This document shows, piece by piece, positions 52,558 through 63,088 of a DNA stretch of 64,000 nt. The notes under the pieces are model-generated. The model saw only the letters and a program-made list of their open reading frames with translations. It was not told the origin of the DNA and made no database searches. The position numbers and the translations under genes are program-made. Position 1 is the first letter of the stretch, and each line of letters begins with the position of its first letter. The stretch is from Paucimonas lemoignei (lineage in GTDB: Bacteria; Pseudomonadota; Gammaproteobacteria; Burkholderiales; Burkholderiaceae_D), in the NCBI RefSeq assembly GCF_004342585.1, contig NZ_SLZQ01000003.1:1-64000 (forward strand). Reading direction: 5' to 3'.

Positions 52558-52669
52558 GAATTCCCCTGGAAGTAGCAAAACGGCGCCGGCTTGTTATTTT
52601 GAAAAGCAGTGCTGCGCGCCGAAATGATACTTGAATGGCAAGTTCAAGGCTAACCGTAAAGATACTGCA

Positions 52670-53974
52670 TCACTTCGGCCGCACCATCCGGCACGAAGTC
52701 GGCAAGGCGGTTTGCGGCGCCGGCAAAACGCGCTCGGTCTTGAAGCCATAGCCGCTGCCTTCATTGTCGAAACGGATACCGCCATCGGCCTGCTTTTTCA
52801 TCACCGAGACATACAGGGGCTGGATCAGTTGATGATCCGCCGCGCGCATGCTGGCCTGATGAAAGGCATTGCGGTATTGCGCGCCTTCCAGCGCCCGCGC
52901 CACGGCAGCGGCTTCGGTGGAACCAGCCTTTTCGATGGCGGTTGCCAGCATTTCCACCATCACTTGCATGCGCAAGTGCACATAATCATCCGCCGGCTGC
53001 GGATAGCGCTTTCTGAACTCCGCATAGAAAGCGTCGCTCTGAGGCCCGCCGACGTTGGGGTGCCATTCCGCCACTGCATACACCCTGTCGACGCCTGCAT
53101 CTCCCAGCGCCGCCGGCGCACCCAGACTATTGCCGTAGAACGTGTAAAACTTCAGCGCCAGACCGGCGTCGCGCGCGGCCTTCACCAGCAGCGTCAAATC
53201 ATTACCCCAGTTACCGGTGATGACGGTATCGGTGCCGCTTGCCTTGATCTTGGCGATGTAGGGAGCAAAATCCTTGATGCGGCCGATCGGATGCAATTCA
53301 TCGCCGACGATGGCGATATCGGGCCGCTTGGCAGCAAGCTGAGTGCGTGCCGCCTGGGCGACCTGACGACCGAAACTGTAATCCTGGCCGATCAGATATA
53401 CACGCTTGGCGCGCGCATCCGCCCGGATCACTTCGGTGAGCGCATGCATGCGCATGTCGGCATGGGCATCGAAACGGAAATGCCAGAAGCTGCATTTTTC
53501 ATTGGTCAGCGCCGGATCGACTGCCGCGTAGTTCAGCAACAGCACGCGTTGCTGCGGCATGCGCGCATTGTGCTTGGCAATGGCTTCCACCAGCGCCGCC
53601 GCCACGGCCGAGCTATTACCCTGCGCAACGAAAGGAATGGCGTCGTCCGTCACCTGGCGCAAGGCGATCAGCGACTCTTCCACGCTTTGCTTGTTGTCGA
53701 ACACTTTCAACGCCAGTGGTCGCGCACCCTGCGGCAAGAGAACGCCACCGCGACCATTGACCCGATCGATCGCCACTTGCAGGTTGCGCCGCACCGCTTC
53801 CCCGGCATTGGCAAACGGTCCGGAAACGCCATCGATCATGGCAATCGTGATCGGCTTGCCATTGATTTGCGGCGCTGCAGCCTGAGTAACATTCGTGACA
53901 CTCAATGACAGAATAGCCAGCAGCAATGGCCAAAACCGGAAAAATAAGACACGGGAAAATAAAAATTTAGGCAT
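52670..53974 (-). CDS. Periplasmic binding protein, branched-chain amino acid type
   Basis: A 434-residue type-1 periplasmic binding protein (Leu/Ile/Val-binding family). A signal peptide (FFRFWPLLLAILSLSVTNVTQA) leads to ITIAMIDGVSGPFANAGEAV, then AIDRVNGRGGVL, VYLIGQDYSFGRQVAQAART and an ALEGAQY region near the end. ABC-transporter permease and ATPase genes are not adjacent, so it may be a lone sensor-type binding protein or act with a distant transporter. It lies 112 bases upstream of the P450 gene in the same direction. Confidence 0.88.
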   Translation of the reverse strand: MPKFLFSRVLFFRFWPLLLAILSLSVTNVTQAAAPQINGKPITIAMIDGVSGPFANAGEAVRRNLQVAIDRVNGRGGVLLPQGARPLALKVFDNKQSVEESLIALRQVTDDAIPFVAQGNSSAVAAALVEAIAKHNARMPQQRVLLLNYAAVDPALTNEKCSFWHFRFDAHADMRMHALTEVIRADARAKRVYLIGQDYSFGRQVAQAARTQLAAKRPDIAIVGDELHPIGRIKDFAPYIAKIKASGTDTVITGNWGNDLTLLVKAARDAGLALKFYTFYGNSLGAPAALGDAGVDRVYAVAEWHPNVGGPQSDAFYAEFRKRYPQPADDYVHLRMQVMVEMLATAIEKAGSTEAAAVARALEGAQYRNAFHQASMRAADHQLIQPLYVSVMKKQADGGIRFDNEGSGYGFKTERVLPAPQTALPTSCRMVRPK

Positions 53975-54100
53975 GCTGATAGAAAGAAGATACGTTTGGG
54001 ACGCCCAATTTTACTTGGCAACAACTCCATCTGCGTTTGTATTGGGCAAGGCGACAGGAATGCAGATACACTGTCGTGACTACGACAGGCATCCCGCACC

Positions 54101-55252
54101 ATGAATTCTGCCGCCATCGCCGACAAGACACGCGCCAGCAGCGCCTTGCCCTGGCGTCGTTGGCTCGTGGTCTTTTTTTTATCGGTCGCCTTGCATTTAC
54201 TGACGCTGAATTGGGCAACCGGAAATTTGCGCCTGCCAGGCGGCAAGACTGACGAGGCGCCCGTTGTAATACAAACCTCGCTGGTTACCGTGCCGCCCGC
54301 CCCGGCACCGCGCCCGATGCCTATACCTGTCAGCCCCCAAGCCGCCAAGCCGCGTCCCAAGCCGGCACGCCCCAGGGCTACTGCGGTGCCAAAGCCAGCA
54401 GCAGCATCCCCGGCGACGGCGACTCCGCCCGTTCTTGCTATGACGGCGTCCGATTCCGCCACCGCGATGGTTTCACAACCGGCCATGCCAGTTACTTCTC
54501 CGTCGAACGACGCCGACTTGGTGATTCCGGACCTTGCCGCCCTGGGCACCGTGGACCCAACGCCGTCGTCGCCCGTCGCCAAGGACAACAGTTACAAGTT
54601 CGATCCGCCGCCTTCCGCCACGCTGGAATACGCCGTCCAGGCGCTGCGCGAAGGACAAATGGTGCATGGCCATGGAAAAATCGCCTGGCAAGTGAATGGC
54701 AATCAGTACACGATCAATGGCGAAGCGGGCATCCTGTTTTTTTCCCTGCTTGATTTCGGCAGCCAAGGGCAAATCGATCAGTACGGCGTCGCGCCGTTGC
54801 GCTACACGGAAAAGCGCTTTCGCCGCGCGCAGACCGAGACATGGTTCAACCGCGACAGCAAGCTGATCAGCTTTTCCACCTCGCCGAAATCCTTTCCGCT
54901 GCAAGGCGGCGAGCAGGACCGCGCCAGCATCATCTGGCAACTGGCCAGCATCGGCCGCGGCGACGCCGCGCGCTTTATACCCGGCGCGCAGATTCCGCTG
55001 TTCATTGCCGGCGTGCGCGATGGCAGCACCTGGAATATCCAGGTCATCGGCGAAGAAGACACCAAGGTTGGCCTGGGTGAATTGCGTGCCTGGCATATGC
55101 GCCGCGCCCCGCGTTCCGGCGACAAGGATCAGACTCTCGACATCTGGCTGGCGCCTTCGCACCACTGGTACCCGGTCAAGCTGCGTTATACCGAATCCAA
55201 TGGCGAATATCTCGAACTCTTGTTATCCGGCATAGACGCACCGGCGTCCTGA
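54101..55252 (+). CDS. DUF3108 protein with TonB-like N-terminus
   Basis: A 383-residue envelope protein. The N-terminal membrane helix (WLVVFFLSVALHLLTLNWAT) is followed by a Pro/Ala/Lys-rich linker (residues 60-110), as in TonB-type or periplasm-spanning proteins, and by a DUF3108 domain from about residue 165: FDPPPSATLEYAVQALREGQ, a GEQDRASIIWQLASIG block and DKDQTLDIWLAPSHHWYPVK. DUF3108 proteins are beta-rich, outer-membrane- or periplasm-associated proteins of unknown role. The gene is followed by a second DUF3108 gene in the same direction. Confidence 0.85.
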   Translation: MNSAAIADKTRASSALPWRRWLVVFFLSVALHLLTLNWATGNLRLPGGKTDEAPVVIQTSLVTVPPAPAPRPMPIPVSPQAAKPRPKPARPRATAVPKPAAASPATATPPVLAMTASDSATAMVSQPAMPVTSPSNDADLVIPDLAALGTVDPTPSSPVAKDNSYKFDPPPSATLEYAVQALREGQMVHGHGKIAWQVNGNQYTINGEAGILFFSLLDFGSQGQIDQYGVAPLRYTEKRFRRAQTETWFNRDSKLISFSTSPKSFPLQGGEQDRASIIWQLASIGRGDAARFIPGAQIPLFIAGVRDGSTWNIQVIGEEDTKVGLGELRAWHMRRAPRSGDKDQTLDIWLAPSHHWYPVKLRYTESNGEYLELLLSGIDAPAS

Positions 55253-55319
55253 TGGATACCATTGTTCTACTTACCATCACTTCATTCGCGGCAACATTCG
55301 CCCATACTGCACCGGATCC

Positions 55320-56081
55320 ATGACATCGACCTTTACCCTTCTTTCCCGCCTGGTTATCGCTGGTGTATTGGCCGCAAGCGCCAGCCTGCCGCTCCAGGCC
55401 GGCGAGCTGCATCCCGCCGTCAAACGCCCCTTCAACCCGGCACCGTCGGCCGACCTGAACTATGCGCTCAAGGCGCGCTTCCGCGGCATCCCGCTGGAGG
55501 GAAGCGGCGTGGTGAAATGGCGCGCGGGAAGCGGCAAGTTCCAGGTCAGCGTCGATGCCAGTGCGGCAGTATTCGGCAAGGTGCAGTCGTCAAGCAGCGA
55601 GGGCCTCATCGACAGTTATGGCCTGGCGCCCGTGACGGCGGTAGAAAAGAGCTTCCGCAAGAAACCGACCACCGTTACCTTCGACCGCAGCAATAACACC
55701 TTGACGTTTTCCGCCTCATCGGAAAGCTATCCATTGCTGGGCGGCGAACAGGACCGTGCCAGCATCCTGTGGCAGCTGGTAGGCAATGCGCGCGCTTCGG
55801 CGAAAAAATTCACATCAGGGTCAAGCTGGATGTATTTCGTCGCCGGCCGCACCGATGCGCATGCCTGGACTTTCAAAGTCGGCAAAACCGAAAAAATCAC
55901 CACGCCGATGGGAAGCTTCGAGGCAGTCAAGATCGCGCGCCTGCTGGAACCGGGCAGCCGTGAACAACAGCTCGATATCTGGCTGGCGCCATCCTTGGAA
56001 TGGTATCCGGTCAAGCTGCGCTTTTCCGAGCCGGATGGTGAAGTCATCGAACAAACCCTGGCCAGCATCACCCGCAAATGA
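55320..56081 (+). CDS. DUF3108 periplasmic protein
   Basis: A 253-residue secreted protein, paralogous to the preceding gene. It has a signal peptide (LLSRLVIAGVLAASASLPLQA) and then the DUF3108 domain with PSADLNYALKARFRGIPLEG, GGEQDRASILWQLVGNARA and REQQLDIWLAPSLEWYPVKL. It lacks the proline-rich linker of its neighbour. The two genes probably arose by duplication and work together in the envelope; the exact role is not known. Confidence 0.85.
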   Translation: MTSTFTLLSRLVIAGVLAASASLPLQAGELHPAVKRPFNPAPSADLNYALKARFRGIPLEGSGVVKWRAGSGKFQVSVDASAAVFGKVQSSSSEGLIDSYGLAPVTAVEKSFRKKPTTVTFDRSNNTLTFSASSESYPLLGGEQDRASILWQLVGNARASAKKFTSGSSWMYFVAGRTDAHAWTFKVGKTEKITTPMGSFEAVKIARLLEPGSREQQLDIWLAPSLEWYPVKLRFSEPDGEVIEQTLASITRK

Positions 56082-56135
56082 GCTTGCCGCGCCGGCCTAT
56101 AATGATGCTTTCTTGATGACTGACTAAGCATTCCC

Positions 56136-56837
56136 ATGAGCATTCATTCCGGCGCACTCGTCCTCTTCAGCGGCGGCCAGGACTCCGCCACTTGCCTGGC
56201 CTGGGCGCTGGCCCGCTATCCCAAGGTGGAAACCATCGGCTTCGACTACCGCCAGCGTCACGCCATTGAACTGGAAGTCCGCCCTGCCCTGTTGAACGAG
56301 ATGCGGGCGCTGTCTCCCGAATGGGATGGAAAGCTCGGTGAAGACCATCTGATCGATATGGGCCTGATCTCGGCGATTTCCGACACGGCGCTGACACGCG
56401 ACGTTGCCATTACCATGCAGGACAATGGCTTGCCGAATACCTTTGTACCGGGACGCAATCTGCTGTTCATGATGGTGGCGGCGACCGTGGCCTACCGGCG
56501 CGGGCTCGACGTCCTGGTGGGCGGCATGTGCGAAACCGATTTTTCCGGCTATCCGGACTGCCGCGACGACACCATGAAAGCCTTGCAGGTGGCGCTGAAT
56601 CTCGGCATGGCAACGCGGCTCAAGGTGGAAACGCCGTTGATGTGGCTGGACAAGGCTGACACCTGGCGCCTGGCGCAGGAGGTCGGCGGGCCGGCGCTAG
56701 TGGAATTGATCCGCACCGGCACCCACACCTGCTATCTGGGCGAACGCGGCCAGTTGCACGACTGGGGGCATGGCTGCGGGCATTGCCCGGCTTGCGAGCT
56801 GCGCGCACGCGGCTACCGGCAATTCATGCAGCAATAA
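56136..56837 (+). CDS. queC: 7-cyano-7-deazaguanine synthase QueC
   Basis: Converts 7-carboxy-7-deazaguanine to preQ0 with ATP and ammonia, on the route to the tRNA nucleoside queuosine. The 233-residue product has the PP-loop [13 protein letters not shown] at residues 11-23, the VPGRNLLFM block, a [14 protein letters not shown] loop and the zinc-binding cysteines in [13 protein letters not shown] plus the upstream HTCYLGERG. All motifs are intact and length matches the family. It has a short gap from DUF3108. Confidence 0.97.
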   Translation: MSIHSGALVLFSGGQDSATCLAWALARYPKVETIGFDYRQRHAIELEVRPALLNEMRALSPEWDGKLGEDHLIDMGLISAISDTALTRDVAITMQDNGLPNTFVPGRNLLFMMVAATVAYRRGLDVLVGGMCETDFSGYPDCRDDTMKALQVALNLGMATRLKVETPLMWLDKADTWRLAQEVGGPALVELIRTGTHTCYLGERGQLHDWGHGCGHCPACELRARGYRQFMQQ

Positions 56838-56924
56838 ATCATCTGCTTGCCGTCAGGCGCGCTTGATTATAATAATTGCACCATTTAACTGTCGTTATCC
56901 ATTTTTTTCACCAAGGGCGCCCAC

Positions 56925-58469
56925 ATGTCCACTCCACTGCCAATCGCCAAGAACACTCGCCAGGAGCCCGCCGTCACGCTGGAAATGTTATCCAACCTGG
57001 TCAACCGCCACGGCTGCATCACGGGCGCGACCGGCACTGGCAAGACCGTGACGCTGCAAACCATGGCGCAAGCCTTGTCGAATATCGGCGTGCCGGTGTT
57101 CATGGCGGACGTCAAGGGTGATTTATCAGGCTTGGCCAAGTCTGGCGCGCCCAGTGAAAAACTGACAAAACGCCTGGAATCGCTTGGCCTGGAAGAGCCG
57201 CAGTGGAGCGCCTGCCCGGTGACATTCTGGGATGTATTCGCCGAACAGGGCCATCCGGTGCGCGCCACCATTTCCGACTTGGGCCCGACCTTGCTGGCGC
57301 GCATGCTCAACCTGAACGATACTCAGGAAGGCGTGCTGCAACTCGTATTCAAGATCGCCGACGACAATGGCCTACTGCTGCTCGATATCAAGGATTTGCG
57401 CGCCATGCTGCAGCACGTCGGCGACAATGCGGCCGATTACCGCACGACTTACGGCAACATCTCTGCTGCCAGCATCGGCGCGATCCAGCGCGGCATCATC
57501 GGTATCGAGGAACAAGGCGGTGATCTGTTCTTTGGCGAGCCGATGCTGAATATCGACGACCTGTTGCAGACCGATGCTTCCGGCCGTGGCGTCGTCAATA
57601 TCCTTGCAGCGGACAAGCTGCTGAATGCGCCGCGCCTGTATTCGACCTTCCTGTTGTGGATGCTGTCGGAGCTGTTCGAGAATCTGCCGGAAGTCGGTGA
57701 CGTCGACAAACCGAAGCTGGTATTTTTCTTTGACGAAGCCCATTTGCTGTTCAACGAAGCGCCCAAGGCACTCCTGCAAAAGATCGAGCAAGTGGTGCGC
57801 CTGATCCGTTCCAAGGGCGTCGGCGTTTTCTTTATCACGCAAAATCCGCTCGACATTCCTGACACCGTGCTGGGCCAGCTCGGCAATCGCGTGCAGCATG
57901 CCTTGCGCGCGTATACGCCGCGCGATCAGAAAGCCGTTAACGCTGCCGCCGAAACGTTCCGCCCCAACCCCGCGCTCAATACGGCGCAAGTCATCACCGA
58001 GCTGGGCGTCGGCGAAGCGCTGGTCTCCTTTCTCGATGAAAAGGGCCGGCCGAACATGGTGGAGCGCGCCTATATTCTGCCGCCCGGTTCGCAAATCGGT
58101 CCGATTACTCCCGAGGAGCGCCAGCAAGCCATGGCCAAATCCGTCGTGGCTGGCGTGTATGAGAAAGCCGTGGACCGCGAATCGGCTTATGAAAAGCTGA
58201 GCAGCCGTGCCGCTACTGCACCGGCCGCAAACAACGGCAATGCATCGGCGCCGCGCGGCAAATCCTCGTCAACGCGCGTGGAAGCCGATGAAGGCGGCTC
58301 GGGCTGGGGAGGCATGCTGGGTGGCCTGTTTGGTGGCAGCGGCCGCAACGACTCGCCGGTACAGGCGATGGTCAAGTCGGCGGCGCGCAGTATCGGTTCG
58401 CAAGTCGGCCGTGAAATCATCCGCGGCGTGCTGGGCTCGATGCTCGGCAAGAGCAGCCGGCGTCGATAA
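56925..58469 (+). CDS. HerA/YjgR-like ATPase (DUF853)
   Basis: A 514-residue P-loop ATPase related to HerA helicases, of the type called YjgR or DUF853. Walker A is [12 protein letters not shown] at about residues 34-45, Walker B is [12 protein letters not shown] near 268, and [20 protein letters not shown] and [13 protein letters not shown] follow in the family order. The C-terminal region is Gly/Ser-rich with [13 protein letters not shown] and a hydrophobic Gly/Arg tail. No nuclease partner NurA gene is adjacent. Its cellular role is not settled. Confidence 0.9.
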   Translation: MSTPLPIAKNTRQEPAVTLEMLSNLVNRHGCITGATGTGKTVTLQTMAQALSNIGVPVFMADVKGDLSGLAKSGAPSEKLTKRLESLGLEEPQWSACPVTFWDVFAEQGHPVRATISDLGPTLLARMLNLNDTQEGVLQLVFKIADDNGLLLLDIKDLRAMLQHVGDNAADYRTTYGNISAASIGAIQRGIIGIEEQGGDLFFGEPMLNIDDLLQTDASGRGVVNILAADKLLNAPRLYSTFLLWMLSELFENLPEVGDVDKPKLVFFFDEAHLLFNEAPKALLQKIEQVVRLIRSKGVGVFFITQNPLDIPDTVLGQLGNRVQHALRAYTPRDQKAVNAAAETFRPNPALNTAQVITELGVGEALVSFLDEKGRPNMVERAYILPPGSQIGPITPEERQQAMAKSVVAGVYEKAVDRESAYEKLSSRAATAPAANNGNASAPRGKSSSTRVEADEGGSGWGGMLGGLFGGSGRNDSPVQAMVKSAARSIGSQVGREIIRGVLGSMLGKSSRRR

Positions 58470-58516
58470 CAGCGGCAACGATAAGGCGCCACCTCCTTAC
58501 CTGAGGCAGCGCCGCT

Positions 58517-59038
58517 TCAGCCATCCACCGGCGCCTGCGGCGTTGCCAGCACCAGCTGATAAAACACCAGATCCAGCCAGCGGCCGAACTTGAAGCCGGC
58601 CTGGCGGATCGTGCCGGCATGCTCGAATCCCAGTTTGCGATGCAGGGCGATGCTGGTCGTATTGGCGGCATCGATGCCGCCGACCAGAACATGCAAGTCT
58701 TGCCCGCGCGCCGCCTCGATCAGGCGCTGCATCAGTTGCAGTCCCAGTCCCTTGCCGCGATGGGACTTTTCTACATACACCGAGTGCTCGACCGTATATT
58801 TATAGGCCGGGAAAGCGCGGAATGTTCCGTAGGTTGCGAAGCCCATGAGCTCGCCTGTCTCGCTTTCCACGCCGATGACGGGAAAGCGCCTCTCTTCCTT
58901 GGCTCTAAACCAGCCGATCATGCTTTCGGGCGAGCGCGGGCGATAGTCATAGAGCGCCGTCGAATGCAGGATGGCATCGTTGAAGATAGCGAGAATGGCT
59001 GAGGCATGGCGCTCATAAGTACACGAAACAAATTTCAT
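58517..59038 (-). CDS. GNAT acetyltransferase, phosphinothricin-acetyltransferase-like
   Basis: A 173-residue N-acetyltransferase. It carries an IFNDAILHSTALYDYRPRS region and the acetyl-CoA binding loop HRGKGLGLQLMQRLI near residue 93, then IALHRKLGFEHAGTIRQAG, in the order of the Pat/Bar subfamily. The natural substrate of chromosomal members may be amino acids such as methionine sulfoximine. It converges on the upstream ATPase gene with 47 bases between. Confidence 0.88.
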   Translation of the reverse strand: MKFVSCTYERHASAILAIFNDAILHSTALYDYRPRSPESMIGWFRAKEERRFPVIGVESETGELMGFATYGTFRAFPAYKYTVEHSVYVEKSHRGKGLGLQLMQRLIEAARGQDLHVLVGGIDAANTTSIALHRKLGFEHAGTIRQAGFKFGRWLDLVFYQLVLATPQAPVDG

Positions 59039-59153
59039 CTTTTTTTATCTCTTGTTCAGCTCCCATGCCCGCCACTTGCCTGATTGCCCAGCCTCTCACC
59101 TAGTACGGCATGGCAGGGCCAGGCTCCACTTTCATATTCTCGCTACTTTCGTT

Positions 59154-62100
59154 TCAAGTCCAGGCCATCCTGGCACCGCCATGCGAAGCCGCAGCCGGCG
59201 CCGCCGGCGCATGAAATGCGGCCAGCAGCGCCGCTTCCTTCTCGCGGGCGTTGTGCAAATTACGCTCCTTGACATGACCGTAACCGCGGATGTCTTCCGG
59301 TATCCTGGCGATCGCCACTGCCTGCGCCAGATTCTGCTCGGTCAGCGCGGGCAACAGCGATTCGATCGTGTTGCGATATTGCCCGATCAGGGCGCGCTCT
59401 GTCTGGCGCTCCTGAGAATAGCCGAAGACATCCAGCGGCGAGCCGCGCAAAAACTTCAGCCGTGCCAGCACGCGGAAAGCCTGCAACATCCAGGGGCCGT
59501 ATTCCTGCTTGAGCAAACGGCCTTTGGCGTCGCGCTTGGCCCACAGCGGCGGCGCGAGATGGTACTTGATTTTGTAATCGCCGTCGAACATGCCGGCGAT
59601 TTTCTCCAGGAACGCCGGATCGGCATGCAGGCGCGCCACTTCATATTCATCCTTGTACGCCATCAGCTTGAAAAGGTTGCGCGCCACCGCTTCCGTCAGA
59701 CGATGCGACTTGGCAGCGTGCCCCAGCCTCTCTTCCGCGGCGCGCACCTGGTCGATGAAGCTGCGGTAATGCCATGCATAGCCGGCGTTCTGATACGCAG
59801 TCAGGAAGGCTTCGCGCGTGGCGACCACGTCTTCCAGCTTGGGCGTGCGCTTGAACTGCACCACATGCATGGAAGCGTCTTCCACCTTGACCAGCTTTTC
59901 GACGATCGGCAAGTCATGTGCCGCGCGCCGTCCCCAGGTGAAGGCCTGCCGGTTGAAGTCGACGGCCACGCCATTGAGCTCGATGGCTTTCGTCAGCGCT
60001 TCCAGCCCAAGCGGCACCCAGCCCTTTTGCCAGGCATAACCGAGCATGAACATGTTGGTAGCGATGGCGTCGCCCATCAGTGAGGAAGCCACATGGCCGG
60101 CGTTGATGAAATCGACATGGCGCTTGCCGCATGCCTGCTCGATCTGATGCTCGGCGGAGGAGCCCGGATACTGCCAGTCCGGATTGCGCACAAAGGCGGA
60201 AGTCGGCGCTTCGGTCGTGTTGATCACGGCACGCGTTTTCCCTTCTCCCATGCGCGTGACGGCATCGCGGCTGGCGGTGACGATCGTGTCGCAGCCGATG
60301 ACGAGATCGGCCATGCCCGTGCCTACCCGCGTTGAGTAGATGTCATCTTGATGCTCGCCGATGCGCACATGCGACATTACCGGCCCGCCCTTTTGCGCCA
60401 GGCCGCTCATGTCCAGCACGGTGCAACCCTTGCCCTCGATATGCGCCGCCATGGCCATGATCTGGCCGATCGTGATGACGCCGGTGCCGCCGATGCCGGC
60501 AACCAGGATGTTGTACGGCTGGGTCGCGGCAGGCACAGCCGGCATTGGCAAGGTTTGCGCCAGTACTGTCGCAAGCGACGGGTCCACGTTCCCTTTCTTG
60601 TTTTTCGACGAGCGTTTCAACTCGCCGCCTTCGACAGTCACAAAGCTGGGGCAGAATCCTTCGACGCAGGAATAATCCTTGTTGCAGGATGATTGATTGA
60701 TCTGGCGCTTGCGGCCGAATTCGGTTTCGAGCGGCTCGACCGACAGGCAATTGGACGTGACGCTGCAATCGCCGCAGCCTTCGCACACCGCTTCATTGAT
60801 CACCACGCGCTTGGCCGGATCGGGATAGGCATGCTGCTTGCGGCGCCGGCGCTTTTCGGACGCGCATGTCTGATCATAGATGATGGCCGACACGCCCTTC
60901 ACTTCGCGCATTTCGCGCTGCACCTCATCCAGCTCGCGGCGATGGCGAATCGTCACGCCGGCCGCCCAGTTAGTCCCGTCCGGATATTTTTCCGGCTCAT
61001 CCGTCACCACCACGATCGGCGTCACACCTTCCGCCGCCAGCTGCCGCGAAATCATCGCCGGATCGATCGGCCCGTCGACATGCTGGCCGCCGGTCATCGC
61101 CACCGCATCGTTGTAGAGAATCTTGTAGGTGATATTCACGCCGGCCGCCACTGCCGCACGGATTGCCAGGATACCCGAGTGGTAATACGTGCCATCGCCA
61201 AGGTTGGTGAACACGTGTGGCTCGCTGGTGAAGGGCGCATGGCCGATCCAGGTCACGCCTTCCGCTCCCATGTGCGTAAACGTCGCGGTCTCGCGGTCCA
61301 TCCACAACACCATGTAATGGCAACCGATGCCAGCCAAGGCACGGCTGCCTTCCGGCACCTTGGTGGAGGTGTTATGCGGGCAGCCGGAACAGAAATGCGG
61401 CATGCGGTCGCGACTGGGATCAGGCTTCGGGCTGCTGGCTTGCAGCACGGTTTCCTTGGCCTCCAGGTAAGCGATGCGTTCGCGCACGCGCGCCTCGACC
61501 GGATGGCCGGCGAAATACCGGCTGATGCGGCTGGCAATGGCGCGGGCGATCTGCGCCGGCGACAATTCGTAGGTGGCCGGCAGCAGCCAGTGGCCATGCC
61601 CTTCATGATGCGGGTTGCTCCATTCGCCGCTATCGTCGAACTTGCCGACCACGCGGGGGCGCACATCGTCGCGCCAGTTGTACAACTCTTCCTTCAACTG
61701 GTATTCCAGCAGTTGGCGCTTTTCCTCCACCACCAGGATTTCTTCCAATCCCTGCGCAAAGTCGCGCACGCCTTCGGCTTCCAGGGGCCACGTCATGCCG
61801 ACCTTGAACAGGCGAATGCCGATATCGCGCGCCACCGCTTCATCGATTCCCAGGTCGGCCAGCGCCTGGCGCGTATCGAGATAGGATTTGCCGGCCGTGA
61901 TGATGCCGATCTTCGCGCGCGGGCTATCCCAGATGATGCGATTGAAGCGGTTGGCGCGGGCATACGCCAGCGCGGCATACCACTTGAAATTGTTCATCCG
62001 CGCTTCCTGTTCGAGCACGGTATCCGGCCAGCGGATGTTGAGGCCGCCCGGCGGCAAATCGAAATCTTCCGGCATGGCGATCTGTACACGGTGCGGATCG

Positions 62101-62783
62101 ATCTCCACCACCGCGCCCGACTCGACCAGGTCGGTCACGCATTTCATCGCCACCCACAAGCCGGTATAGCGGCTCATGGCCCAGCCATGCAAGCCATAGT
62201 CCAGATACTCCTGCACCGAGGACGGGTAGAACACCGGAATGCCACAGGCCTTGAGGATATGCTCGCTCTGGTGCGCGGTCGTGGAAGACTTGGCCGCATG
62301 ATCGTCGCCGACCGCCATCAACACGCCGCCATGAGGGCTCGTGCCAGCCATGTTCGCATGCTTTAACACGTCGCCGCAGCGGTCCACGCCCGGCCCCTTG
62401 CCGTACCATAGCGAGAACACGCCCTGGTACTGCGCGCCGGGGAAAAGGTTGACTTGCTGCGTGCCCCAGATGGCCGTCGCCGCGAGGTCTTCATTGACGC
62501 CGGCCTGGAATTTGACGTGATGCGCCTGCAAGTGCTGCTGCGCCTTCCAGGCCGTCATATCGACATTGCCCAGCGGAGAACCGCGGTAGCCGCTGATATA
62601 CCCGGCCGTGTTCAAGCCAGCTGCGACGTCACGCTGTCGCTGCAGCATGGGCAGCCGGATCAATGCCTGCGTTCCTGTCAGAAAGGCGCGGCCTTGCTCG
62701 ATGGTAAACTTGTCGTCTAGGGAAATGCCATCCGAGCGCGCTGCCGGCTTCGCGGCCTGCTCCGGGTAAAGGGGGGCGTTCAT
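59154..62783 (-). CDS. Indolepyruvate ferredoxin oxidoreductase, fused form
   Basis: A 1209-residue fusion of the alpha and gamma parts of 2-oxoacid:ferredoxin oxidoreductase. It oxidises aryl or branched 2-oxoacids such as indolepyruvate to acyl-CoA with reduced ferredoxin. Features are the N-terminal pyrimidine-binding domain (SGYRGSPLGNVDMTAW near 62), a TPP-binding region with GDGTYYHSGILAIRAA, cysteine clusters CSGCPHNTS and CEGCGDCSVTSNC, and a C-terminal gamma domain with GIGGTGVITIGQIMAMAAH. The upstream gap has a good GGAGA site. Present in many betaproteobacteria as a single gene. Confidence 0.93.
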   Translation of the reverse strand: MNAPLYPEQAAKPAARSDGISLDDKFTIEQGRAFLTGTQALIRLPMLQRQRDVAAGLNTAGYISGYRGSPLGNVDMTAWKAQQHLQAHHVKFQAGVNEDLAATAIWGTQQVNLFPGAQYQGVFSLWYGKGPGVDRCGDVLKHANMAGTSPHGGVLMAVGDDHAAKSSTTAHQSEHILKACGIPVFYPSSVQEYLDYGLHGWAMSRYTGLWVAMKCVTDLVESGAVVEIDPHRVQIAMPEDFDLPPGGLNIRWPDTVLEQEARMNNFKWYAALAYARANRFNRIIWDSPRAKIGIITAGKSYLDTRQALADLGIDEAVARDIGIRLFKVGMTWPLEAEGVRDFAQGLEEILVVEEKRQLLEYQLKEELYNWRDDVRPRVVGKFDDSGEWSNPHHEGHGHWLLPATYELSPAQIARAIASRISRYFAGHPVEARVRERIAYLEAKETVLQASSPKPDPSRDRMPHFCSGCPHNTSTKVPEGSRALAGIGCHYMVLWMDRETATFTHMGAEGVTWIGHAPFTSEPHVFTNLGDGTYYHSGILAIRAAVAAGVNITYKILYNDAVAMTGGQHVDGPIDPAMISRQLAAEGVTPIVVVTDEPEKYPDGTNWAAGVTIRHRRELDEVQREMREVKGVSAIIYDQTCASEKRRRRKQHAYPDPAKRVVINEAVCEGCGDCSVTSNCLSVEPLETEFGRKRQINQSSCNKDYSCVEGFCPSFVTVEGGELKRSSKNKKGNVDPSLATVLAQTLPMPAVPAATQPYNILVAGIGGTGVITIGQIMAMAAHIEGKGCTVLDMSGLAQKGGPVMSHVRIGEHQDDIYSTRVGTGMADLVIGCDTIVTASRDAVTRMGEGKTRAVINTTEAPTSAFVRNPDWQYPGSSAEHQIEQACGKRHVDFINAGHVASSLMGDAIATNMFMLGYAWQKGWVPLGLEALTKAIELNGVAVDFNRQAFTWGRRAAHDLPIVEKLVKVEDASMHVVQFKRTPKLEDVVATREAFLTAYQNAGYAWHYRSFIDQVRAAEERLGHAAKSHRLTEAVARNLFKLMAYKDEYEVARLHADPAFLEKIAGMFDGDYKIKYHLAPPLWAKRDAKGRLLKQEYGPWMLQAFRVLARLKFLRGSPLDVFGYSQERQTERALIGQYRNTIESLLPALTEQNLAQAVAIARIPEDIRGYGHVKERNLHNAREKEAALLAAFHAPAAPAAASHGGARMAWT

Positions 62784-63088
62784 GCGATATGTCTCCTTGC
62801 CAAAAATCGTGTCTTTGGAAGTACTGCGGCACGTGATTCATGCCATCTAATCAGGCGCCTTGTGAGCGCTTGTTTTTCATATTGTAGACCCTAACACAGG
62901 CCTGCGGCGGCAACTATGCGCGGCGCAGCAAAAAGCCTCATCATCGGTCAACAGAAGGCGAGACAGCGCAAAAGGCAGGCCAAAGGCCGGCTGTAACAGG
63001 CGTAACAAACCGTAAGCTTGCTTGGGAAACTGTTTTCCACGCGGTTTAATGTCCTCAAGCCGATACGGCTCTTTTCAAGGAGAACACT
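62784..63088. other. Divergent promoter region between oxidoreductase and EF-hand genes
   Basis: About 300 bases with promoters for two divergent genes. It contains the ribosome binding site AAGGAG of the EF-hand gene. No further gene or strong hairpin was recognised. Confidence 0.45.

Noticed and set aside
51304-52575. 423-residue plus-strand frame
   Set aside because: Antisense to the P450 gene, which has all heme-binding motifs.
52631-53908. 425-residue plus-strand frame
   Set aside because: Antisense to the periplasmic binding protein.
60693-62366. 557-residue plus-strand frame
   Set aside because: Antisense to indolepyruvate ferredoxin oxidoreductase in GC-rich DNA.
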